NCBI RefSeq assembly: GCF_030691135.1 | Contig: NZ_JAUYFA010000005.1 | Span: 18,587 to 82,586 of the forward strand | DNA length: 64,000 bases | Direction of reading: 5' to 3' | Source of the DNA: Phreatobacter sp. | Lineage (GTDB): Bacteria > Pseudomonadota > Alphaproteobacteria > Rhizobiales > Phreatobacteraceae | Shown: positions 17,148-24,489 of the stretch, piece after piece | Numbering within the stretch: the stretch's first letter is position 1 | How the letters are laid out: every line of letters starts with the position of its first letter | Notes under the pieces: model-generated | Database searches by the model: none | The model's input: only the letters and a program-made list of their open reading frames with translations | What the model was told of the DNA's origin: nothing | Position numbers and translations under genes: made by a program

Positions 17148-17425
17148 CGCCGCCGAGTTGATAGAGAAGTTGACATCAGCCATAAGCCAGATGCGTCGCA
17201 GGTCACGGAATCGGTCGATCGGCGTTCTGGTTGGAGGAGCCACTTTCAACGGCAATTCTGAACGCTACGCCTTAGTTGGCGCCAATGCCTCTGCATCCGA
17301 CGGCCGGGAAGCCCTTAAGATCGCGGAGGGTCTGGTGGGATTGGTGCCGCGATCCCACGCAGGCAATTGAACCGTGACCTTGACGCCCGCATTCCCGAAG
17401 CGAACGACCAACAGCGAAGCTTCTC

Positions 17426-18838
17426 ATGTCAACGCCTGATCCCAACGCATTGGTCGGTCTTGATGGAAAGACGGCGATGGCTATCGCCTCGATCGTCGCA
17501 GATATCGTCCTCGTGGTCGACAGCGACGGTATCGTTCGCGACCTGCAGACCAGTACCGACACGGCGATCGCCGGCGACGCGCGGACCTGGATGGGGCAGC
17601 CGTGGATCGACACGATCGCCCCGGACAGCCGGCAAAAGGCCGCCGCCCTGCTGAGCGAGGCCACCAGGGGAGCCGCCTCGGCGCTGCGCGAGATCAATCA
17701 CAAGGGTGCGGACCCGCAGGCGACCATTCCCATCCGCTACTCCGCCGCCAAGGGAAAATCCCCGGGCAACGTCGTGATCGTCGGCCGCGACCTCAGCGCC
17801 CTGTCCGGTCTGCAGCAGCAGCTGGTCAAGGCACAGCAGGCAATGGAACGCGACTACGTCAGGTTGCGGGCCGCGGAGACGCGCTACCGTGCCCTGTTCC
17901 AGATGACGAGCGAGCCCATCCTGATCGCCGAGATCACCTCGCGAAAGGTGGTCGAGGCCAATCCTGCGGCGCTCGAAGCCCTCGCGCCCTCCTCCGGGCG
18001 CCTCATCGGACGCGCGCTCGGCCAGTTGTTCGACGACAAGGGCGCAAGCGACATTGAGGCGCTGCTGTCGCGGTCGGCAGGCGGGCAGACCTCCGTCACC
18101 GTGCGCGTCGCCAGCGCCGCCAACGGGCGCCATTTCGACGCGACCGCATCGCTGTTCCGCAACGATGGCACGACCCTCGTCCTGGTGCGCCTGATCGCGC
18201 TCGAAGAGGCCGGCAGCAAGGCACAGTCTTCCGGTTCGACGCGCTATCTCGACCTGATCGAGAAACTGCCCGACGGTTTCGTCGTCACCGACCTGGAAGG
18301 CAATGTCGTGGAGGCCAATCCGGCCTTCCTCGAAGTCGTCCAGCTCGCCACGATCGACCAGGCCCGCGGCCACCAGCTGGGCGAGTGGCTCGGGCGGATG
18401 GGGATCGACTTTCCGACCCTGACCTCGACGCTGCGCGACTTCGGGTCGGTGCGCAACTTCTCGACCATCATACGCGGCGCCTTCGGTGTCACCGAGACGG
18501 TGGAAGTCTCGGCGGTCCTGGTCGAAGCCTCGGATTTCCCCTGCTACGGCTTCGTCATTCGTTCCACGGCGAGGCCCGCACCCGCGGCGAGCGGCAAGAA
18601 CCAGCTGCTGCCGCGGTCGGTGGACCAGTTCACTGAACTCGTCGGGCGCGTCTCGCTGAAGGAACTCGTGCGCGAGACGACCGATATCATCGAGAGGCTG
18701 TGCATCGAGGCCGCGCTCGAAATGACCCACGACAACCGCGCCACAGCGGCGGAACTCCTCGGCCTGAGCCGCCAGAGTCTCTATCTCAAGATGCGTCGCT
18801 TCGGGATCATGGACGATCCGACTCTCGATTCCGATTGA
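17426..18838 (+). CDS. ppsR: PpsR/CrtJ-type PAS-HTH transcriptional regulator
   Basis: A 470-residue protein with the PpsR layout: N-terminal PAS-like domain (ASIVADIVLVVDSDG), a coiled linker (QQQLVKAQQAMERDYVRL), two further PAS domains (YRALFQMTSEPILIAEI; DLIEKLPDGFVVTDLEGNVVEANPAF) and a Fis-type helix-turn-helix (ATAAELLGLSRQSLYLKMRRFGI). The redox-active cysteine of the HTH is retained in ERLCIEAALEM (Cys426); the only other cysteine is Cys373. PpsR represses photosystem genes under aerobic conditions by binding TGT-N12-ACA. No photosynthesis gene is adjacent; the partner operator is found just downstream instead. Confidence 0.9.
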   Translation: MSTPDPNALVGLDGKTAMAIASIVADIVLVVDSDGIVRDLQTSTDTAIAGDARTWMGQPWIDTIAPDSRQKAAALLSEATRGAASALREINHKGADPQATIPIRYSAAKGKSPGNVVIVGRDLSALSGLQQQLVKAQQAMERDYVRLRAAETRYRALFQMTSEPILIAEITSRKVVEANPAALEALAPSSGRLIGRALGQLFDDKGASDIEALLSRSAGGQTSVTVRVASAANGRHFDATASLFRNDGTTLVLVRLIALEEAGSKAQSSGSTRYLDLIEKLPDGFVVTDLEGNVVEANPAFLEVVQLATIDQARGHQLGEWLGRMGIDFPTLTSTLRDFGSVRNFSTIIRGAFGVTETVEVSAVLVEASDFPCYGFVIRSTARPAPAASGKNQLLPRSVDQFTELVGRVSLKELVRETTDIIERLCIEAALEMTHDNRATAAELLGLSRQSLYLKMRRFGIMDDPTLDSD

Positions 18839-18848
18839 CATTTTTTAA

Positions 18849-18866
18849 TGTAAAGAAAAATTGACA
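18849..18866. promoter_or_regulatory. PpsR/CrtJ operator (TGT-N12-ACA)
   Basis: Eleven bases after the ppsR stop, within an AT-rich patch, the sequence reads TGT, exactly twelve bases, ACA, with the G before ACA that the TGTC-N10-GACA form prefers. This is the PpsR/CrtJ recognition site. It lies about 30 bases before a potential ATG that opens the disrupted frame described next. A single site is unusual, since PpsR often binds paired sites. Confidence 0.5.
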
Positions 18867-18895
18867 CTTCGGCGAGGCGATCCTACGCTGCCGGA

Positions 18896-19150
18896 ATGAA
18901 CAATCCGGGTGCGCCTGACGTTCTCGCCCTGTCCAAGCCCATCGCCTGGTGGCCGGCGATCGGCCGCCCTTGGTCTCGTCCTTGTCGACGGCTATGTCCC
19001 TACCCTGCTGTTGGTGGTGTCTGGCGGTGTTGTCTCCACCATCGCCACGCTTCTCGGCGTCACCGCACCAGGCGTGCATGCGCGCTCCCGGACCACGCGC
19101 GGCCGCGCGGCCCGCCTCTCCCCGCGATCGACTATGCGCGCATACCGATG
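18896..19150 (+). pseudogene. Disrupted membrane-protein reading frame downstream of ppsR
   Basis: The 370-base gap between ppsR and the convergent lyase gene holds no intact gene. An ATG opens MNNPGAPDVLALSKPIAWWPA, after which that frame degenerates to Arg/Pro-rich text, while the frame one base over reads sensibly as ALGLVLVDGYVPTLLLVVSGGVVSTIATLLGV. Together they look like the first two helices of a membrane protein broken by a one-base shift and then truncated. The start vaguely resembles UbiA-type prenyltransferases such as BchG/ChlG (L-x-KPI-x-W-x-P), but the second half does not, so identity is open. Confidence 0.35.
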
Positions 19151-19208
19151 CCGTCGTCCTGGCGCAGCACCGGCACGCCCTATACGGCCTGACGGAACCG
19201 CTTGGTGC

Positions 19209-20132
19209 TCACCGGCCCCAGGTGAGCACCATCGCTCCCCGCTCGCGTGCGAGTTCGATCAGCCCCTCCTGCGCCGCCGGATGCGGCAGAGCGAGGGGGT
19301 GGCGGAGCGCGGCGGATGCGATGACGCCACCCTCCTGCATCAGGATCTTGGCGGCGGCGAGCCCGCATTGCCGGTTCTCGTAATTGATCAGCGGCAGCCA
19401 GCGCTCATAGGCGGCCTTGGCCGCGGCGCGGTCTCCGGCGAGATAGGGGTCGATGATGGTGCGGATCCCGTCGGGATAACCGCCCCCCGTCATCGAGCCG
19501 GTGGCGCCGGCATCGAGATCGGCCATCAGCGTGATCGCCTCCTCGCCGTCCCATGGGCCCTCGATGGCGTCGCCGCCGAGTTCGAGGAGCGTCCGCAGCT
19601 TGGCGGCGGCCTGGGCCACCTCGATCTTGAAATAGGCGACGTTCTCGATCTCGCGCGCCAGTTTCGCCAGGAAGGCGGGCGACAGCGGCGTGCCGGCGAC
19701 CGGCGCATCCTGGATCATGATCGGGATGGAGATCGCGTTGGACACGGTGCGGAAGAACGCCTCGATGGCCGGCTCGCCGACGCGGAATGTCGCGCCGTGA
19801 TAGGGCGGCATGATCATCACCATGGCGGCGCCGAGATCCTGTGCCCGCCGCGAACGCTCGGCGCAGATGTGGCTGGCGAAATGCGTCGTCGTGACGATGA
19901 CCGGCACGCGCCCGGCCACATGAGCGAGCACGGCCTGCATCACCGTCTCGCGCTCATCGTCGGTCAGGACGAACTGCTCGGAGAAATTGGCGAGGATGCA
20001 CAGGCCCTGCGAGCCAGCATCGATCATGAAATCGACGCAGCGGCGCTGACCGTCGAGGTCGAGCGTCCCGTCGGCGTGGAAGATGGTGGGCACGACGGGA
20101 AAGACGCCGCGATAGGGGCGCGGATGGGGCAT
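19209..20132 (-). CDS. Dihydrodipicolinate synthase/N-acetylneuraminate lyase family protein
   Basis: A 307-residue class I aldolase-like TIM barrel. It starts with the family pattern YRGVFPVVPTIFHADGTLDLDG, has the Schiff-base lysine in VAYFKIE and a later DAGATGSMTGGGYPDG. The tyrosine of the catalytic triad, normally in a YNxP motif, is not present: the corresponding segment is IMIQDAPVAGTPLS. It is therefore unlikely to be DapA and more likely acts on a keto-acid or aldol of a catabolic route. Last of five leftward genes spaced about 70-110 bases apart. Confidence 0.85.
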   Translation of the reverse strand: MPHPRPYRGVFPVVPTIFHADGTLDLDGQRRCVDFMIDAGSQGLCILANFSEQFVLTDDERETVMQAVLAHVAGRVPVIVTTTHFASHICAERSRRAQDLGAAMVMIMPPYHGATFRVGEPAIEAFFRTVSNAISIPIMIQDAPVAGTPLSPAFLAKLAREIENVAYFKIEVAQAAAKLRTLLELGGDAIEGPWDGEEAITLMADLDAGATGSMTGGGYPDGIRTIIDPYLAGDRAAAKAAYERWLPLINYENRQCGLAAAKILMQEGGVIASAALRHPLALPHPAAQEGLIELARERGAMVLTWGR

Positions 20133-20238
20133 GGACGGTCTCCCTCACGGCCGCGCATCCGGCGGCTCTGTTGTGGTTGTGGCGGGCCCGCCGGCAAGGC
20201 CGGCAGCGCCCTTCTCGTCAAGACGCCGATCGTTCTTG

Positions 20239-21435
20239 CTAGCGCGCGGTGGCCAGCGCGACGGCCAGCCGGCAGGCGTTCTGGAAGGCGGGGATGTCGA
20301 CCCATTCGTCGACGGTATGGGCCTCGTTCTGCCCGGCGCCGAAGGTCACGGTCTGGATGCCGTGCAGCGTCAGGTAATTGGCGTCGAGGCCGCCGTTGAC
20401 GAGGCGCGGATTGGGGGTGAGGCCGATGGCCTCGACCGCCTGGATGCCGCGCTGCACGACGGGCGCATTCCGGTCGATGGCGAAGGAATGGTACTTGCGC
20501 TGGCGCTTGAAGACGACGCGGCCGGTCTTGCCCTCGCTGCTGATGAGGGTCGCGGCAGCCTTGTGGAAGGCGGCCTCGAAGGCATCGGTGATGGCGTCGA
20601 CGAAGGCCATGTCGTGGCTGCGGCTCTCGCCCTCGACATAGCAATAGTCGGTGACGACATTGGTGGCGTCGCCGGCGCCGCGGCCGTCGCGGCCGGCGAC
20701 GGTGCCGACATTGCTGGTGCCGGTCTTGTCGCCCTTGACGACCTTGCCGAACCAGCCGCCGGCCTGGGCATCGGCGAGCGCCATGGCGGCGATCATGCTG
20801 GCGGAGATGCCGCGCTCGGGCGCGACCCCGGCATGCGAGGCGCGGCCGAAGATCTCCACCGACCAGCCGTCGCCTCCGACCGCGCCGGTGACGACGTCGG
20901 CCGGGCGCGAACCGTCATAGTTGAAGCCCATGGCCACGGGGCCGACCATGTCGAGATCGATGTAACGGGCGCCCCACAGGCCGCTCTCCTCGCGGACGCA
21001 GAAGACCAGCACCAGCGGCGGATGGTCGAGGTTCTGCCGGGCGAGTTCGGCCGCCAGCGAGACGAGCACGGCGCAGCCGGTGCGGTTGTCGCCGCCGAGC
21101 GCGGTGTCGCCGCCGGAGACGATCCTGTCGCCGACGATGCGCGCCTTGGCGCCGGCGCAGAGCGGCACCGTGTCGAGATGGGTCGAGAACAGGAGGGGCT
21201 CGCCGTTGCTGAGGCTGCCCCGGCCCGGGATCTTGACGATGAGGTTGCCCGTCTCGGTGGGCACGGGAATGCGCGTGTTGGCATCGTCATAGGCGATGGC
21301 CTCGGCCGGCACGCCGGCCTCCACCAGCGCCCGGGCGACATCCTCGGCAATGGCCTTTTCCTGGCCGGTCACGCCCTCGACGGCGAGGAAGCGCATCAGG
21401 CGGTCGAGCGCGGCTTGGGAATCGTGGGTGATCAT
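20239..21435 (-). CDS. M20-family peptidase, peptidase T-like
   Basis: 398 residues with the M20 di-zinc signature: STHLDTVP (first His and catalytic Asp), SGGDTALGGDNRTG (bridging Asp), REESGLWGA (catalytic and ligand Glu), a Asp ligand in FNYDGS, and AHTVDEWVD (last His). The GGDTALGGDNRTG and FNYDG strings are typical of the tripeptidase PepT/PepT-like group. A central dimerisation domain starts about GWSVEIFGRASHAG. It would release the N-terminal residue of small peptides or hydrolyse another amide. Its neighbours suggest use of imported amides or peptides. Confidence 0.87.
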   Translation of the reverse strand: MITHDSQAALDRLMRFLAVEGVTGQEKAIAEDVARALVEAGVPAEAIAYDDANTRIPVPTETGNLIVKIPGRGSLSNGEPLLFSTHLDTVPLCAGAKARIVGDRIVSGGDTALGGDNRTGCAVLVSLAAELARQNLDHPPLVLVFCVREESGLWGARYIDLDMVGPVAMGFNYDGSRPADVVTGAVGGDGWSVEIFGRASHAGVAPERGISASMIAAMALADAQAGGWFGKVVKGDKTGTSNVGTVAGRDGRGAGDATNVVTDYCYVEGESRSHDMAFVDAITDAFEAAFHKAAATLISSEGKTGRVVFKRQRKYHSFAIDRNAPVVQRGIQAVEAIGLTPNPRLVNGGLDANYLTLHGIQTVTFGAGQNEAHTVDEWVDIPAFQNACRLAVALATAR

Positions 21436-21544
21436 GTCGGTCTGGCCTGCCGTGGAATGGAGCGGGCATCATGCCGATCGCCGCGCCGAGGAACAGTGCG
21501 CCAGCGGCAAGGCCGCCCTGCCGGCGCCGCGGGAGGGGCGCCCG

Positions 21545-21997
21545 TCAGGTCACCTCATAGACGTCGAGGACGACGCGATCGGGGTGCCGCGTCCCCGCGC
21601 AGAGGAAGAGCGAGCGCATCAGCCAGGCATGTTCGGGCGCCGTCGCCTCGAAGCGCGGCACGGTGCGGAAATAGATCTGCGCCGCATCCACCGGCTCGCC
21701 ACGCCGCAGCCGGGCGATCAGGTCGGGCGGTCCGCGGCGGATGCCGGTGTTCTCGACATAGATGCGCGCCCCGTTCGGGGTCTCGATGACATAGCGCGCA
21801 TGGATCTCGGCGAGGCCGGCATCGCGGACCAGCTGGTAGTCGGTGCCGCCCGGCAGGATGATCCCCGACAGGCGTGGCCCCGCGACCGTGCCGCCGGTGA
21901 TCGGTATGAGGCGGCGCTCGCCGAGGGGTGTCGGCCCGACCTCGATCGCGGGCTCCACCGCGGCGGTGATCGTGAATGCCCGTTCCAGTCCGGCCAT
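21545..21997 (-). CDS. DUF3237 family protein
   Basis: A 150-residue protein of the DUF3237 beta-barrel family, full length. Conserved stretches include GPTPLGERRLIPITGG, GGTDYQLVRDAG and HARYVIETPNGARIYVENTG, with YFRTVPRFEA and a terminal leucine/valine-rich strand. Members are small, cytoplasmic and uncharacterised, and they are often found in catabolic clusters for aromatic or unusual organic acids (from memory). Here it sits between the peptidase and the FAD-dependent oxidoreductase. No function can be stated. Confidence 0.85.
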   Translation of the reverse strand: MAGLERAFTITAAVEPAIEVGPTPLGERRLIPITGGTVAGPRLSGIILPGGTDYQLVRDAGLAEIHARYVIETPNGARIYVENTGIRRGPPDLIARLRRGEPVDAAQIYFRTVPRFEATAPEHAWLMRSLFLCAGTRHPDRVVLDVYEVT

Positions 21998-22092
21998 GAT
22001 GATCAGCGTCTCCTTGCCCGCTGCCGGTTGACGGGCAATGGACCGGAAGCATCCGGTGCCGGGGCCTGCGGGTCAACGGCCCGCCGCGGCGC

Positions 22093-23040
22093 TCACACCT
22101 CCATCGCCACGATGGCGGCACCGAGCTGGTCGCCACTGTCGAAGGCCGCCTCGACCCGCGCGCCGATGCACCCGTCGCCGCAGGCGCCGATGCGGTGCGC
22201 CGCCTCCCACAGGAAGGGCTCGCCCAGGGCCTCCTCGACGAGGGCGTAGCGCCAGCGTTGGGCGACGGCATGGACGGGCTCGGCGGTGGTGCCGGTGAGG
22301 GCGCGGAAGGCCTGGAGCAGCAGGACGGCGATCGCCTCCGGCGGCATCTCCAGATGGGCCCTGGACCAGTCCGGCGTCGCGTGGACGACGAGGGTTTCCC
22401 ACCCGGCGGGGCGGCCGGGCTTGGTGTCGTCGCGGGCGATCCAGCCGATGGCTACGTCGCCGACGGGGCGCAGGCTCGCGCCCATCTCAACCGATCCCGC
22501 CGCGAAGGCCAGCATCAGTGCACAGCAGGGTGCATAGCGGACGCGGGCGAGGCCCGGCCAGTCGATGCCGGCGCTCGTCGCCAGCGGCACGGCCTGCGGC
22601 GCCGGCACGGCAATGACGACGCCGTCGAAGGCGCCGTTGCCGTCGACGGTCGCCGACCCTTCCGCCGTCGACAGGGTCCAGCCCTGCGGGCCGCGGCGCA
22701 GCGCCGTGATCTCCTGGTTGCCGACCAGGGTCAGGCCGGCCGCGAGACCCTTGGCGAAAGAGCTCATGCCGGGGGTGCCGACATAGCCCTGTTCTCCCCA
22801 GAACGCCGCCTGCCCGCTCGCCACCAGTGCGGCGACGGCGTCGGAGAAGGCCGCGCCCCGGGCGGTGAAGAACTGGGCGCCGTGGTCGAACTGGAAATCC
22901 CCGGCGCGGCGCGTCGCCATGCGTCCACCGATGCCGCGACTCTTGTCGAGGACGGTGACGCGGTAGCCCGCCGCGACGAGGCGGCGCGCGGCGGCAATCC
23001 CTGCGATCCCCGCCCCGACGACCGCCCAATGCTTCTGCAT
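22093..23040 (-). CDS. FAD-dependent oxidoreductase, renalase/amine-oxidase-like
   Basis: 315 residues from the ATG giving MQKHWAVVGAG; a GTG ten codons earlier is an alternative. The N-terminal FAD-binding motif is VVGAGIAGIAAARRL and the next strand LDKSRGIGGRMATRR is the amine-oxidase-superfamily GG doublet. DHGAQFFTARGAAF is characteristic of the renalase-like bacterial group. The C-terminus (RIGACGDGCIGARVEAAFDSG) is the usual second FAD contact. It probably oxidises a reduced nicotinamide derivative or an amine. No signal peptide. Part of the leftward accessory series. Confidence 0.85.
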   Translation of the reverse strand: MQKHWAVVGAGIAGIAAARRLVAAGYRVTVLDKSRGIGGRMATRRAGDFQFDHGAQFFTARGAAFSDAVAALVASGQAAFWGEQGYVGTPGMSSFAKGLAAGLTLVGNQEITALRRGPQGWTLSTAEGSATVDGNGAFDGVVIAVPAPQAVPLATSAGIDWPGLARVRYAPCCALMLAFAAGSVEMGASLRPVGDVAIGWIARDDTKPGRPAGWETLVVHATPDWSRAHLEMPPEAIAVLLLQAFRALTGTTAEPVHAVAQRWRYALVEEALGEPFLWEAAHRIGACGDGCIGARVEAAFDSGDQLGAAIVAMEV

Positions 23041-23113
23041 GTCCGAAACCCCGGTTTCACTCTGTGCCACAGCTTACGCCGGAGGTAGCTGTTGCGATCA
23101 GTCGCCTGCGCCA

Positions 23114-23899
23114 TCAGCCGCGCAGGAGGATCCCGTAGCCGTCGCGACGGGCCTCCACGCCGGTCACCTTAAGGGCGTGCCACAGGCTCGCCTGGTTGGC
23201 GGTAACGACGGGCCGGCCGAGGGCCTGCTCCAGTGCCGCGATGATGGAGACGCAGCGCAGTCCGGTGCCGGCCAGCAGAATGGAATCGGCGTCGGGCGGG
23301 CATTCCGCGACGATCTGCTCGAACAGCAGGACGGTCTCCTGATCGGTCGCCATGCCGGCCGCGTAGAGTCCGTCCGGCGCCACCGCCTGCCATTTCGCCA
23401 AAGGACGGTAGCGCCAGGCATGGGGGACGGCGAGCCCGAAGGCCGCGTAGTAGCCGACAGCCGCCGCGATGATGCCATCGCTCATCCAGGCCGGCATGAT
23501 CAGGAAGGGACGCTTCGCGCCGAGAGCCGCCAGCGCCAGGCGGATGTCGAGCCCGTTGGTGGTGGCGGTCGTTCCCGCCGGCAGGTGTTCGGCGAGAGCC
23601 GCCACCGCCGCCTCGTCCCAGCCGGGGCCGCCAACGAAGCTGCTGGAGGAATGGGCGAGGACCGCGACATCGACGGCGATCGCCGCGAAATCGCGGCAGC
23701 CGCGTGCGAGATCGGGGGTAAGGGTCGCGCCGCCGCGATCGGCGTTCCAGGGCGCCCAGGGCGAGGCCGCCGTGACGCGCGCGGCATGGACCGAGACGCC
23801 GTCGGGCCGCATGGCCCACCACTCGGCCTCGGGCACCACTTCACGGCCGACCACGAAAAGGCCGATGCGGGCGCGATCGCCCCAATTGTCCGCCGCCAT
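23114..23899 (-). CDS. Asp/Glu racemase superfamily (maleate isomerase/arylmalonate decarboxylase-like)
   Basis: 261 residues from an ATG with GAGG upstream; the GTG ten codons earlier is less likely. The architecture is that of the maleate cis-trans isomerase/AMDase group, with RIGLFV at the start, AVDVAVLAHSSSSFVGG, GTTATTNGLDIRLALAAL, LIMPAW and DADSILLAGTGLRC. The two positions where family enzymes carry catalytic cysteines read HSSSSF and LAGTGLR, so both are apparently missing; one Cys lies just after the second motif. Activity may differ from racemisation. First gene of the leftward series, divergent from the small protein/amidase side. Confidence 0.75.
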   Translation of the reverse strand: MAADNWGDRARIGLFVVGREVVPEAEWWAMRPDGVSVHAARVTAASPWAPWNADRGGATLTPDLARGCRDFAAIAVDVAVLAHSSSSFVGGPGWDEAAVAALAEHLPAGTTATTNGLDIRLALAALGAKRPFLIMPAWMSDGIIAAAVGYYAAFGLAVPHAWRYRPLAKWQAVAPDGLYAAGMATDQETVLLFEQIVAECPPDADSILLAGTGLRCVSIIAALEQALGRPVVTANQASLWHALKVTGVEARRDGYGILLRG

Positions 23900-24016
23900 G
23901 ACACGCTGCCCTCGGCGGGGTGGCCGCACCTGCGGCTACTCCCACCATCCCTGCCTACACCATCGCGCGGTCCGGATCGAAGGCCGGCTGTCGCCGCGAG
24001 ACTGATGCTTGCGCGT

Positions 24017-24046
24017 ATTCCATGATGATGGAATTATGGTCCATCA
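24017..24046. promoter_or_regulatory. Overlapping perfect dyads in a divergent promoter
   Basis: Two perfect inverted repeats overlap here: ATTCCAT-N4-ATGGAAT and TGATGGA-N7-TCCATCA. The second has the TGGA-N7-TCCA shape typical of IclR-family operators. They lie between the leftward Asp/Glu-racemase-like gene and the rightward small gene, so one regulator could govern both arms of the island. No IclR or GntR regulator is encoded in the window. Confidence 0.5.
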
Positions 24047-24057
24047 CGTAAGAATGG

Positions 24058-24408
24058 ATGACCGCCATGCGTCTCAGGAGGACCTCCACCCATGGCGCCG
24101 CTGCCGCTCCGCCGGACCTCGCGCCGCGGCATAACGGCGGCCCGCCGATCGAGGATTATGAGGGTCCGCCCTGGGGCAAGGGCGACCCGCATGTGTTCCT
24201 GCACTGGCAGCGAGCGCACCGGGCCGCCTGGAAGAGCGTGCCGCGGGAGGTCATGTTGTTCCGCATGGCGAAGGCCGACAGGCTGGGGCTGACCTACGCC
24301 GAATACACGGTCGAGATCATGGAGCGGGGTCGCCACCTGCAGGTGGAGGACGCGGCGCGGATCGCCGAGATCAAGGCCTTGCGCAGGAGGCGGCGGCGGC
24401 CGGCATGA
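24058..24408 (+). CDS. Conserved hypothetical protein
   Basis: A 116-residue protein without signal peptide or membrane helix. After a basic, alanine/proline-rich start comes a conserved-looking core, APRHNGGPPIEDYEGPPWGKGDP, then VFLHWQRAHRAAWKSVPREVMLFRMAKADRLGLTYAEYTVEIMERGRHLQ and a very basic end (RRRRRR). Short proteins with this HNGGPP element are common in Hyphomicrobiales and uncharacterised. The ATG used is the first of two, nine bases apart. It precedes the amidase by 81 bases. Confidence 0.65.
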   Translation: MTAMRLRRTSTHGAAAAPPDLAPRHNGGPPIEDYEGPPWGKGDPHVFLHWQRAHRAAWKSVPREVMLFRMAKADRLGLTYAEYTVEIMERGRHLQVEDAARIAEIKALRRRRRRPA

Positions 24409-24489
24409 CGGTCTGCATGCCACATGGCCTCTGCACCCCCTTACTGTGACGGGGCCGGTCGTGGCAGCTTCTGCGGCGGGAGCGCCTCC

